The notes beneath the pieces were generated by a model, which worked only from the letters and a program-made list of their open reading frames with translations, was not told the origin of the DNA and ran no database searches. From the NCBI GenBank assembly GCA_946999025.1, contig CAMQBP010000037.1, positions 1 to 12,918 of the forward strand: DNA of 12,918 nucleotides, given 5' to 3'. Position 1 is the stretch's first letter. Each line of letters starts with the position of its first letter. The translations under genes and the position numbers were made by a program. Positions 1 through 7,473 of the stretch are shown one piece after another. Source of the stretch: an uncultured Prevotella sp. Lineage in GTDB: Bacteria > Bacteroidota > Bacteroidia > Bacteroidales > Bacteroidaceae.

Positions 1-45
1 CATCCTTATATGATGATGTCCTGTAACTTCCGTCATATAAGGATG
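1..45 (+). promoter_or_regulatory. 15-bp inverted repeat (hairpin) just before the first gene
   Basis: Positions 1-15 (catccttatatgatg) and 31-45 (cgtcatataaggatg) are reverse complements except at one position, which can form a G.U pair in RNA. The loop is 15 nt (16-30). The 3' arm ends five bases before the ATG at 51. It could be a 5'-UTR hairpin, an operator palindrome or part of a terminator for an upstream gene. No T-run follows, which argues against a simple intrinsic terminator. An upstream reading frame ending in SLYDDVL with TAA at 24-26 may run into this element. The window edge cuts off anything further left. Confidence 0.5.
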
Positions 46-50
46 GAGCA

Positions 51-374
51 ATGTCTCAGGCAGATGCGTGCTTTGAGAGTATGCAGAACAAAGTGGCTTC
101 GTTGATTGAAGAAAAGCAATACGGAGAGGTTCTTTCTCTCATGAAATCTATACCAGCAGAATATTTGTCAGCAAATCAGGGCAAGAGTGATTGGATAGAG
201 AAAACGAAGATAGACCTGCAAAACACTGTAGCAGAAGAGGTTGACCAACTGGCAGATTTGATATCCAACAATGGTGGTCATCTGACGGAGGACGGCAAGA
301 AATATCTTGATCAACTATTGGCTGTCTCTCCCGACAATTACTGGTTGAACCTTATTAAGACGAAAGAGAAATGA
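51..374 (+). CDS. Uncharacterised 107-aa protein, first gene of the Hxs operon in view
   Basis: I do not recognise this 107-residue protein. It has no signal peptide, no membrane segment and no cysteine-based motif apart from one Cys at residue 7. The sequence is charged and looks mostly helical, with a Leu-rich pattern around residues 78-103 (LTEDGKKYLDQLL, then PDNYWLNLI). The ATG at 51 is the first possible start after the in-frame TAA at 24-26. The gene ends in ATGA (371-374), which overlaps the start of the HxsA gene, so the two are probably translationally coupled. The position suggests an accessory role for the His-Xaa-Ser locus, such as a cytoplasmic partner or chaperone of the substrate. 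That is inference from context only. Confidence 0.75.
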   Translation: MSQADACFESMQNKVASLIEEKQYGEVLSLMKSIPAEYLSANQGKSDWIEKTKIDLQNTVAEEVDQLADLISNNGGHLTEDGKKYLDQLLAVSPDNYWLNLIKTKEK

Positions 375-1273
375 AGAATTCAGCAAAAAACAAAATAAAG
401 ACATTGTTGCTTTCTGCTGCTGCGGCTTTGTTGCCAACTCATGCACAAGCAGAAGAAGCCACTACATTCATGCCTGACCTTGGCAATAATGATTACTTCT
501 TCGGTGAGACTAATCGCTCATGGGGAAAGGTATTCAAGAATGTAGCAAAACTTGATAAGAATGGTGATGTGAAGTATATTGCCAGCCACCGTTCACACAT
601 GTCACATCGTTCTGGCGGTGGCGGTGGTGGATATGGTCACAGATCACACTACTCTCATTACTCATCTTACGGAGGTGGTTCAAGCCATTACTCATCAAGC
701 TCAAGTTCTCGTAGAAGTTCTTCGTCTTATAGCAAACCAAAGCCAAAGACTGCTGGCGATTACTCAATTGGTGATAGAACTTTGAAGACTGGTATTCACG
801 GAAGTGACGTTACTTCACTTACGGGCTACCTTGCAACAGGTTTGTATATCAATCGTTCATGGATAAAGGAGAAGGAAGGCTATGCACTATATGACGCAAC
901 CATTGCCTCTGCTGTTAAGCATTTCCAGAAGGATGCAGGTTTGCCACAGACAGGTGTTGCTGACCAAACCACCATTAATAAGTTGAAGTCATGGGATAAC
1001 AGCAAGACTACCGTCATCCTTGGAACTCGCGAATTATCGTATTCAGAGACATCAACCGACAAGGGTACTGACGTTACAGAACTTGTCAACCTTCTGACAA
1101 AAGCAGGTTTTGCTCCTGATCCAAAGAAGATTGTCATGACAAGTGACGGCAGAACGGAGTTTACAAAAGATATTGCAACAGCAGTTCGATTCTTCCAGGC
1201 ATACAACAACCTTAGTGTTACAGGAAGAGCTGATGAAGCAACTATCAAAGCGTTAATAGCAAAGGCACAATAA
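371..1273 (+). CDS. hxsA: His-Xaa-Ser repeat protein HxsA (exported substrate with two PG-binding-like domains)
   Basis: This 300-aa protein begins with a signal peptide: Lys-rich n-region, hydrophobic residues 11-22, likely cleavage after AQA27. Residues 73-108 carry seven His-Xaa-Ser triplets (H73RS, H76MS, H79RS, H90RS, H93YS, H96YS, H106YS) separated by Gly- and Ser-rich stretches. A Ser/Arg tract and a Lys-Pro linker (SKPKPK, 121-126) follow. Residues 131-206 and 215-297 are two copies of a peptidoglycan-binding-like helical repeat (GDRTLKTG...AVKHFQ...TGVADQTTINKL and the related second copy). This is the HxsA architecture, taken to be the substrate of the two radical SAM proteins downstream. 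Modification would have to precede export if the enzymes are cytoplasmic. The protein contains no cysteine, so thioether chemistry from its own Cys is impossible. The role of the mature protein, perhaps cell-wall attached, is unknown. Confidence 0.88.
   Translation: MKNSAKNKIKTLLLSAAAALLPTHAQAEEATTFMPDLGNNDYFFGETNRSWGKVFKNVAKLDKNGDVKYIASHRSHMSHRSGGGGGGYGHRSHYSHYSSYGGGSSHYSSSSSSRRSSSSYSKPKPKTAGDYSIGDRTLKTGIHGSDVTSLTGYLATGLYINRSWIKEKEGYALYDATIASAVKHFQKDAGLPQTGVADQTTINKLKSWDNSKTTVILGTRELSYSETSTDKGTDVTELVNLLTKAGFAPDPKKIVMTSDGRTEFTKDIATAVRFFQAYNNLSVTGRADEATIKALIAKAQ
587..694 (+). repeat. His-Xaa-Ser triplet region of HxsA
   Basis: Codons 73-108 of hxsA encode seven H-x-S triplets: three in a row, then after a Gly run three consecutive triplets, then one isolated. 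The Xaa residue is Arg three times, Tyr three times and Met once. By family convention this is the presumed region of radical SAM modification. Confidence 0.8.
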
Positions 1274-1275
1274 TT

Positions 1276-1791
1276 ATGAATAAGATAGCTTCAAACATCA
1301 TAAAGTCTTTATTGGTGGCATCGGTGTTTTCAATATCAGGGAATGATGTAGAAGACACTAACGACTATGTGTATAGTGTGGGAAACGAAAACGATGAACA
1401 ATCCGTTACAAATAAAAGAAAATCCGTCATTAAAAATGTAATAAAATTAAATGGTAATGGGAAATTCACTTTAATTGCAGGTCATCGTTCGCATTACTCT
1501 CATCGCTCACACTATTCAGGAAGAAGAAGTAGATGCTCTTCATTTAGATCTCCTTTAGAATTAGTCTTAGGTGATAGGACAGTTTCAAAAGGAATGTATG
1601 GTGCAGACGTAGATATGTTAGCTACAATTTTGGACTCCAAGGGGTTATATGACAAACAGAACTTATCCAAAATCAAGGGTATGGCATGTTTTGATCTTAG
1701 AATGGAGCAGTGTATAAAAAATCTCCAAGCTAAATATGGTATGACTGTTGATGGAGTATGCACTCGTGATGTTCTTTCCAAAATTCTCTAA
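1276..1791 (+). CDS. Second HxsA-type protein, shorter, with four consecutive His-Xaa-Ser triplets
   Basis: This 171-aa protein is a divergent paralogue of the preceding HxsA and starts 2 nt after its stop. The N-terminus has a weak hydrophobic stretch (residues 8-20), so export is likely but less clear than for HxsA. Residues 70-81 are four uninterrupted triplets (HRS HYS HRS HYS), followed by GRRSRCSS. The block before the triplets (KNVIKLNGNGKFTLIAG) matches KNVAKLDKNGDVKYIAS in HxsA. Only one PG-binding-like domain follows (from about residue 97, LGDRTVSKGMYGADV to the C-terminus), against two in HxsA. Unlike HxsA it has four cysteines (C87, C138, C146, C162). Base composition is more AT-rich than in the neighbours. 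It is probably a second substrate of HxsB/HxsC; a degenerating copy is the alternative. Confidence 0.8.
   Translation: MNKIASNIIKSLLVASVFSISGNDVEDTNDYVYSVGNENDEQSVTNKRKSVIKNVIKLNGNGKFTLIAGHRSHYSHRSHYSGRRSRCSSFRSPLELVLGDRTVSKGMYGADVDMLATILDSKGLYDKQNLSKIKGMACFDLRMEQCIKNLQAKYGMTVDGVCTRDVLSKIL
1483..1518 (+). repeat. Four tandem His-Xaa-Ser triplets in the second HxsA-type protein
   Basis: Codons 70-81 encode HRS-HYS-HRS-HYS with no spacer. The nucleotide copies use different His and Ser codons (cat/cac, tcg/tct/tca), so this is an amino-acid level repeat rather than a recent DNA expansion. Confidence 0.8.
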
Positions 1792-1794
1792 CTT

Positions 1795-2082
1795 ATGGAA
1801 ATAAAAATAGATAGAAATATATATTCAGACTCCTGCATATCCAAGGTTGTATATCTGTTATCTGATAAATGTAGCATTGAAAGAACAATCGAAAGTGGTT
1901 TCGATATTCTCACAATTATTCAAAAGACAGATGACGAGTTTGACATCAAAGGATTTTGGGATAAGATGAATGACTTTAAGTTAAGAGAAATCATCAATTC
2001 TGAGACCAAGGACATTAAAACAATTTTATACGCAAAGGCATTTGGTGACTTCGATAATTTAGACGAAAATGATTTCGACTGA
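1795..2082 (+). CDS. hxsD: His-Xaa-Ser system protein HxsD
   Basis: This small 95-aa soluble protein is found in Hxs loci together with the two radical SAM proteins. The family hallmark is a segment of the type LLNDYxLRE; here it appears as MNDFKLRE at residues 58-65, followed by the helix IINSETKDIKTILYAKAF. The start of the protein (MEIKIDRNIYSDSCISKVVYLL) looks like a beta-strand/helix pair. No signal peptide or membrane segment is seen, which fits a cytoplasmic partner of the maturases. A substrate-recognition role is plausible but is my inference. It starts 3 nt after the second HxsA gene and overlaps hxsB by 14 bp. An acidic tail (residues 85-95) ends the protein. Confidence 0.82.
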   Translation: MEIKIDRNIYSDSCISKVVYLLSDKCSIERTIESGFDILTIIQKTDDEFDIKGFWDKMNDFKLREIINSETKDIKTILYAKAFGDFDNLDENDFD

Positions 2083-3478
2083 AAACTATAGCATACTTCC
2101 ATTTAACTTTATCAGGATTAAGAATAAGGAAGTGCTGGTAAATGAATTGGGAGACATGATTGTCGTTCCAAATGGTACTGCATGCCGTTTAGCGAACAAA
2201 GAAGAAGTCGATGAAGAATTGTTCAAAAGCCTGTATGCCAATTTCTTTGTAACAAATAACTATTTTTCCCCTATGATGGATGTGTATGCAGCCAGACTTA
2301 GGGAGAAGAAGAGTTTTCTCGACAATTTTACCGCTCTACACATATTTGTGCTGACCCTTCGTTGCAATCAGAATTGTGTGTATTGCCAAGCATCAAGTCA
2401 AGATGAGGTAAGCAAGCATTGTTCCATGAGTTTTCATACAATGGACAAAGCTGTAGAGTTGATGTTCAAGTCACGATCTCCGTTCCTCACAATGGAATTT
2501 CAGGGAGGAGAACCAACATTAGAGCCCAAACTGATTCGGTACGGCATAGAACGTGCAGAAGAGATAAACAAGACCGAGAAAAGAAAAATAGATTATGTCC
2601 TTTGTACAAATAGTATCAATCTTACAGAGGAGATAATGGATATTTGCCAAACTTATCATGTGCTGATTTCAACGTCTCTTGATGGTCCAGAATGGCTACA
2701 CAACAAGAACAGAGGAAAGAAGGACAGTCATGAGAAAGTGGTTGCTGGTATAACAAAGGCAAGAACATTGCTTGGACACGATCAAGTATCAGCTCTGATG
2801 ACTGCTTCGGAAGAGGGTGTACTTCATCCAATCGAGATTGTTGAGGAATATGAACGATTAGGTTTCAACAGTATCTTCCTTAGAGCATTGAACCCTTACG
2901 GACTTGCAAGAGATAATTCAGATTGGGATGAATATACGGATAAGTTTATAGATTTCTATAAGAAAGCCCTTGACCACATTATAGAACTTAACCTTAACGG
3001 CAGGTTCTTTATCGAGGAGTTTGCTGCAATCATTCTCCGAAAGATGCTAACGCCATTCTGCACGGGATTTGTTGACTTGCAGTCACCTGCCGGTATCATA
3101 AATTCTGTTCTCGTATATAACTATGATGGTTATGTATATGCATCGGATGAATCACGAATGCTTGCAGAATTCTATGACTATACATTCCGTTTGGGTAGTG
3201 TTGATGATAAATACGAAGACATCGTCTATGGCCAGAAAGCAAGAGAATTAGGAAAGATATGGTGCAACGAGACGATTGCCGGATGTGCAGATTGCCCGAT
3301 ACGAGCGTATTGTGGTGCTGATCCTGTACGTAACTATTCAACCCAAGGAGATGCGTATGGTTTCAGACCTAACTCATGGTTATGCAGAAAGAATAAAGCT
3401 ATCATTGAGTACCTCATAGAATTAATAGTAACGCGTCACGATGAGGTGATGCCAATATTCAAAAGCTGGCTGGTATGA
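2069..3478 (+). CDS. hxsB: His-Xaa-Ser system radical SAM maturase HxsB (SPASM-like C-terminus)
   Basis: This 469-aa radical S-adenosylmethionine enzyme is expected to act on the His-Xaa-Ser proteins in the cytoplasm. The [4Fe-4S]-SAM site is LRCNQNCVYCQ with C99, C103 and C106 (CxxxCxxC), and GGEPT at 146-150 is the SAM-binding motif. A TIM-barrel region follows (SLDGPE at 203-208). The C-terminus carries further cysteines (C331, C399, C406, C409, C415, C439), with GCADCPIRAYCGADP typical of SPASM/twitch auxiliary clusters. The roughly 90 residues before the SAM motif form an N-terminal region that could contact the substrate. Its start lies inside hxsD (14-bp overlap), and its end overlaps hxsC in ATGA. 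The exact reaction on HxsA is not known to me; peptide crosslinking would be typical of SPASM-type peptide maturases. Confidence 0.88.
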   Translation: MISTENYSILPFNFIRIKNKEVLVNELGDMIVVPNGTACRLANKEEVDEELFKSLYANFFVTNNYFSPMMDVYAARLREKKSFLDNFTALHIFVLTLRCNQNCVYCQASSQDEVSKHCSMSFHTMDKAVELMFKSRSPFLTMEFQGGEPTLEPKLIRYGIERAEEINKTEKRKIDYVLCTNSINLTEEIMDICQTYHVLISTSLDGPEWLHNKNRGKKDSHEKVVAGITKARTLLGHDQVSALMTASEEGVLHPIEIVEEYERLGFNSIFLRALNPYGLARDNSDWDEYTDKFIDFYKKALDHIIELNLNGRFFIEEFAAIILRKMLTPFCTGFVDLQSPAGIINSVLVYNYDGYVYASDESRMLAEFYDYTFRLGSVDDKYEDIVYGQKARELGKIWCNETIAGCADCPIRAYCGADPVRNYSTQGDAYGFRPNSWLCRKNKAIIEYLIELIVTRHDEVMPIFKSWLV

Positions 3479-4347
3479 CACAGAGACCATTAGACATATT
3501 ATCCAACGACAATACATTGTTCTGTACGGAGCAATGTAACAATCATTGTTTGATGTGCTGCCAACCTCCAATGAATGTTGACGACATAGATCAGCTGTAC
3601 GAAGAGAACCAGTTGCGCATTCAAAACGCCCCCAAGGATTTACCGATTATTGGTGTTACTGGAGGCGAACCTACCTTATTGGGCAATAAGCTAATCAGTC
3701 TCGTAAAGCGTATTCGTGAGCAACTTCCTGATACGGACATTCACATTCTCAGCAACGGTCGCAATTTCAAAGACTCGGATTATACTTCTGCATTAGTGGA
3801 GGCAGGAGAAGGGCGAATAATCTTCGGCATACCTCTGCATTCTGATTTTTACAGAGATCACGATATAATTGCAGGCGCAAAGGGTGCGTTCGAAGAAACC
3901 ATAACAGGACTGTACAATTTGGCATCTGTAGGAGCTTGCATCGAACTGCGAATAGTCATGAATAAACTCAACTACAAGCGATTTCTGCCGTTAGCTGAGT
4001 TTATTCATAAGAATCTGCCTTTTGTTGCATGGATTGCATACATGGGTATGGAATACACAGGATATGCCATCAAGAACAGCAAAAACATTTGGATAGAGCC
4101 TAAGGAATACGTTTCGCACTTATTGGATGCAGTAAAATATCTGGACGAATGGCGCTACAATGTCTGCATATACAATATTCCGTTATGTCTCTTGCCAGAG
4201 AATTTTCATGAATTTGCTCAACAGAGTATTTCGGATTGGAAAAACGATTATCCCGACATCTGCCTGGAATGTAAGAAGAAAGAAATGTGTTGTGGTCTGT
4301 TCACAACATCAATAAAACCATACGAAGGATTAAAAGCGATACAATAA
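3475..4347 (+). CDS. hxsC: His-Xaa-Ser system radical SAM maturase HxsC
   Basis: This 290-aa protein is the second, shorter radical SAM protein of the pair. The cluster motif is C21-NNH-C25-LM-C28, flanked by extra cysteines C17 and C29. VTGGEPTLLG (61-70) is the SAM-binding motif, and LSNGR (92-96) is a typical barrel strand. The C-terminus has C263, C266, C272 and C273 (ICLECKKKEMCC), which could bind an auxiliary cluster or a metal. It starts in the ATGA shared with the hxsB stop, and its stop overlaps the next start in TAATG, so the products are probably made in fixed ratio. Members of this family always accompany HxsB; whether they do separate steps or form one complex is not known to me. 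Confidence 0.86.
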   Translation: MTQRPLDILSNDNTLFCTEQCNNHCLMCCQPPMNVDDIDQLYEENQLRIQNAPKDLPIIGVTGGEPTLLGNKLISLVKRIREQLPDTDIHILSNGRNFKDSDYTSALVEAGEGRIIFGIPLHSDFYRDHDIIAGAKGAFEETITGLYNLASVGACIELRIVMNKLNYKRFLPLAEFIHKNLPFVAWIAYMGMEYTGYAIKNSKNIWIEPKEYVSHLLDAVKYLDEWRYNVCIYNIPLCLLPENFHEFAQQSISDWKNDYPDICLECKKKEMCCGLFTTSIKPYEGLKAIQ

Positions 4348-5492
4348 TGGGAAAAATAAGAATATACTCAAAACAACCAAAGCCAATCGTTTCGCTTTCT
4401 GAAACGTACACTGTATTCAGCTCATATAAATCAGGAAGAGCAACATTGCGATTGACTCCTGATGGTGAATACCTTTTTACTGTCTATGGTGACATAGGTG
4501 AATCGACTGCCAAGCGTAGTTCTACCCATAAAACCACAGAGCAGAAGCTGACAAACAATATGCTCAAAATGTATGAGGAGGCACAGGATGCTTTTAACGC
4601 AATACATAAGAAGAGTAAATTGCGTTTGGCTTCATCGTACTCTGTTCAACAGAATGTAAAACCACAAGGCGCATACCAGTGGAAGACATTGGACATCAAG
4701 AAGCCATCGGACAACGAAGCAAAAAATCTTGTGGTGAACGAGGCAAGAAATTTGAATCATAATCCAAAAGTTTCTTCTGTGAGCGAGTCTGATTTTATCA
4801 AGGCAAACCTTGAGAAAGTTAAGAAGGAACGTATGGACGAATGGGATGAGATTCAGAAGTTGTTCAACCTTATAGAAAAAGCACAAGCTGATAGAGCTAA
4901 TGCTTCTTTCAAGAAGGTATATGATGCGAGCGTAAGAGCACAACAGGAAATCATTGATGGTGCGAGCCATATCGTTGATGATGCCTTCCACTCATTCCCT
5001 AACACGTTGATTGTACCATTTATCATTGAATTGGATTACAAATACAATCAGGCTGCCAAATGCATAGATGTTAGTATAGAACTGACAGAAGACCCATCGT
5101 TGAAGGTGCCTATGAAGAAGGCGACCTTGAAGACAACGGGTAAGATGTCCGTACGCGCAAAGACGCAAGGTGATCTACAACAGGATTATGCTAACACCTG
5201 TTTGTCACTTATGTACTATGTAGCGTGCAATGTATTCAATATCACTCCAAACATTCAGACCTGCCGTATTTCTCTATATACAGCACGAAAGGCAAATGGT
5301 ATTTGCTGGATGGAGTTCAATAGGAATAGATTCTCTACATTATATCTCTCGTCATTAGACCCTCTACTTGATATGATGGGATGGCCTAATGTTGCTAACT
5401 TAAAAGTACTGAAAACAACCTCCAAACTGGATAGCATGGAGAAGACAACATTTGAGAACCAAATAAAATCGCAGATTACTTCTTTGACGTAG
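4347..5492 (+). CDS. Uncharacterised 381-aa protein linking the Hxs genes to the acyl/carbamoyl genes
   Basis: I do not recognise this protein. The frame is open upstream from 4287, but the ATG at 4347 fits better: it overlaps the hxsC stop by one base (TAATG), whereas the ATG at 4287 would overlap hxsC by 61 bp. No signal peptide or membrane segment is seen. The N-terminus (residues 1-50) looks beta-rich. The middle (about 140-210) is highly charged and helical, possibly coiled coil (FIKANLEKVKKERMDEWDEI). The C-terminal part (about 225-345) mixes beta strands and a helix containing YYVACNVF, and has WMEFNRNRFSTLYLSSLDP. The stop is 1 nt before the SGNH gene. It may be a cytoplasmic component connecting the two modules, but this is inference from position. 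Confidence 0.72.
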   Translation: MGKIRIYSKQPKPIVSLSETYTVFSSYKSGRATLRLTPDGEYLFTVYGDIGESTAKRSSTHKTTEQKLTNNMLKMYEEAQDAFNAIHKKSKLRLASSYSVQQNVKPQGAYQWKTLDIKKPSDNEAKNLVVNEARNLNHNPKVSSVSESDFIKANLEKVKKERMDEWDEIQKLFNLIEKAQADRANASFKKVYDASVRAQQEIIDGASHIVDDAFHSFPNTLIVPFIIELDYKYNQAAKCIDVSIELTEDPSLKVPMKKATLKTTGKMSVRAKTQGDLQQDYANTCLSLMYYVACNVFNITPNIQTCRISLYTARKANGICWMEFNRNRFSTLYLSSLDPLLDMMGWPNVANLKVLKTTSKLDSMEKTTFENQIKSQITSLT

Positions 5493-5493
5493 A

Positions 5494-7473
5494 ATGACAC
5501 GTAAGCGATTAAAAGCAATGAACCTACTATTGATACTACTGCTATTGTGGAACCCAATAGTTTTATGGCTATACTACCAGAGTATGGTCATTGCTTTTTT
5601 GTTACCCTTGCTCTTTGTTATACACGGATTTACTATTTCAAAAATCCGTAGTTTAAGATTGAAAGTATGGGCATTCAACCTTGCAGCTATTGCGAGCATT
5701 CTTTTTCATGCAGAAGTAATTTTCACAATGGTGTATGCTGATAAAGATATACCAAACCTGTATGAACTGCATGGGAAATACTATTTCAACAAGCCTTATC
5801 TTGACCAACAGTTTAATGACCCGGAATTTGTAACACGTTACAAGACAAATTGCCAGGGCTATAGGATTGATGACTTAACCTCACAAGATCAGAAAATTGA
5901 GAAATGTGATTGGTTGTTTATCGGAGATTCCTACACACAAGGTGCTCAGGTTGAATACAATCAGTTATTCTCGTCATTGATTTATAAAGACTTTCCTGAC
6001 AAAATAATAGTCAATGCGGGAATAAGTGGAGCTGGCCTTTATGACGAGTTGAATTATTTCAAGGACAAGGGTAAAGAGTTGTCGCCAAAGGTTGTATTCC
6101 TACAGATAGGTGCATTCAATGACTTCATGAATATCAAAGAGCATGTATCATCACTACAGGATTATATCATGGAGTGGTCGGCACTATACCGTTACTTTGA
6201 ATATAATATTGCAAATAGTGATGAGCTTCCATTAGGCAGATGGACGGAACCGTTCTTCCCAAACAAGGAAGACAACATCGACAATAATATCTTCTTCAAG
6301 CAAACATCCGATTATAAAGAATCCGACAAAAGGGCTTTCAAAAATTGCATCACGGAGTTCAAGAAAGAGGTTGAGGCTGCTGGTGGACAGTTAGTACTAA
6401 TCTTTATCCCTTCAAAAGAACAAGTTTCGCAAGAACTGTTAAAGGAGGTTTTGGATGCGTACAATATCGGCAAAGATGAAATAGACCTGACTATTCCAAA
6501 CAAATTATGCCAATCAGTCGCAAATGATTTGGGAATGCAGCTTTATGACTTGACTGCTGAGTTCTGTCATTCAAAAACATTTCCATTCTTTGCACATGAC
6601 GAACACATGAATGTAGTTGGACACCAACTAATAGCAGAAAGATTAGTCAAGGAAATGAGTTCGATAAGTGGTAAATATGAATACCAGAGCGAGGGTAATT
6701 TCCATGAGCGTTACCCAACGCTTCATGCAGATGGTACCATGGTGTATCAGTCTCAAACAGAGCACTATTACACTATAAACAGATTGAATATCAATAATGG
6801 CAATCGAGAAGAGTTGTGGAGAGGTGTTAGTGAACTTGTGCATCCTATGATTTCAAGCGATGGCAGATACCTTGTATTTACCGAGGGTGAACAAGAATCC
6901 CTTAATACAGATGTCGTTCTTTATGACTTCCTAAAAAACAATCAGATTGCTATAAACAAAAAACCAACAAAAGGTTCTATTCCTTGTATCAGCAAATCGG
7001 CAACAAAGATTGCGTTACCGTGCTGGACATTGGATGAAACAATACCACAGATTGCCATTTATGATATTGCCACAGGAAAACAAACGCAATTTAAGGATGG
7101 AGTAGAATGTTGGCGACCATTATTCTCAAATGATGAATGCTACATCTACTACATTCAAAAAGAAACGCATGATAGTCACTTCATTATTAAACAATATGAT
7201 GTGACAACGGGTGAAAAGTCTATTGTATTAAAGCAACCATTCGATATTTGGGATATTGCGGTATCACCATCTGGAAAGTATATCGCATATGCAGGTAACA
7301 AGGACGCAAATTGGGATCTTTTTATATACGATACGGAACATAAACATAGCCGACAAATAACCCATACGATTGGAGATGAGTGGGATCCTGCTTTTGGTGT
7401 TTCAGATGATGAGCTTTGGTTTGCTGGTGTTTTCGGTTTCAATGACGGCATCTATCATGTTCGATTAAAATGA
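5494..7473 (+). CDS. Membrane-anchored SGNH hydrolase fused to a TolB-like (PD40) beta-propeller
   Basis: This is a 659-aa two-domain protein. Residues about 9-28, 30-48 and 59-80 are hydrophobic membrane segments, so the rest is probably periplasmic. Residues 137-390 are an SGNH/GDSL domain: GDSYTQG with the nucleophile S146 (block I), NAG at 174-176 (block II), GAFND at 206-210 with N209 (block III), and DEHMNVVGH with D369 and H371 (block V, in the D-x-H-x-N-x-x-G-H form seen in acetyl-handling SGNH proteins). Residues about 400-659 contain repeated PD40/WD-like blades (HPMISSDGRYLVFTEGE, IAVSPSGKYIAYAG, WDPAFGVSDDELWFAG). SGNH proteins beside an MBOAT usually take the acyl group from the membrane protein and place it on a glycan or other target, or remove it. 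The propeller could bind the target. It overlaps the MBOAT gene by 4 bp (ATGA). Confidence 0.85.
   Translation: MTRKRLKAMNLLLILLLLWNPIVLWLYYQSMVIAFLLPLLFVIHGFTISKIRSLRLKVWAFNLAAIASILFHAEVIFTMVYADKDIPNLYELHGKYYFNKPYLDQQFNDPEFVTRYKTNCQGYRIDDLTSQDQKIEKCDWLFIGDSYTQGAQVEYNQLFSSLIYKDFPDKIIVNAGISGAGLYDELNYFKDKGKELSPKVVFLQIGAFNDFMNIKEHVSSLQDYIMEWSALYRYFEYNIANSDELPLGRWTEPFFPNKEDNIDNNIFFKQTSDYKESDKRAFKNCITEFKKEVEAAGGQLVLIFIPSKEQVSQELLKEVLDAYNIGKDEIDLTIPNKLCQSVANDLGMQLYDLTAEFCHSKTFPFFAHDEHMNVVGHQLIAERLVKEMSSISGKYEYQSEGNFHERYPTLHADGTMVYQSQTEHYYTINRLNINNGNREELWRGVSELVHPMISSDGRYLVFTEGEQESLNTDVVLYDFLKNNQIAINKKPTKGSIPCISKSATKIALPCWTLDETIPQIAIYDIATGKQTQFKDGVECWRPLFSNDECYIYYIQKETHDSHFIIKQYDVTTGEKSIVLKQPFDIWDIAVSPSGKYIAYAGNKDANWDLFIYDTEHKHSRQITHTIGDEWDPAFGVSDDELWFAGVFGFNDGIYHVRLK

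Noticed and set aside
579..785. A 68-codon open frame overlapping the His-Xaa-Ser part of hxsA
   Set aside because: It lies in another frame of a low-complexity, repeat-rich coding stretch; hxsA itself has a signal peptide and clear family structure.
880..1248. A 122-codon open frame on the minus strand
   Set aside because: Antisense shadow of the hxsA C-terminal domains, with no recognisable motif.
131..1273. Idea that the PG-binding-like proteins are cell-wall hydrolases
   Set aside because: No catalytic domain is present; the non-repeat parts are only signal, triplet region and helical binding-type domains.
4287..4346. Upstream ATG extension of the 381-aa gene
   Set aside because: It would overlap hxsC by 61 bp, while the ATG at 4347 forms the same kind of short stop/start overlap seen at the other junctions.
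4632..4991. A 119-codon open frame on the minus strand
   Set aside because: Antisense to the 381-aa gene; hydrophobic, with no motif and no gene-like context.
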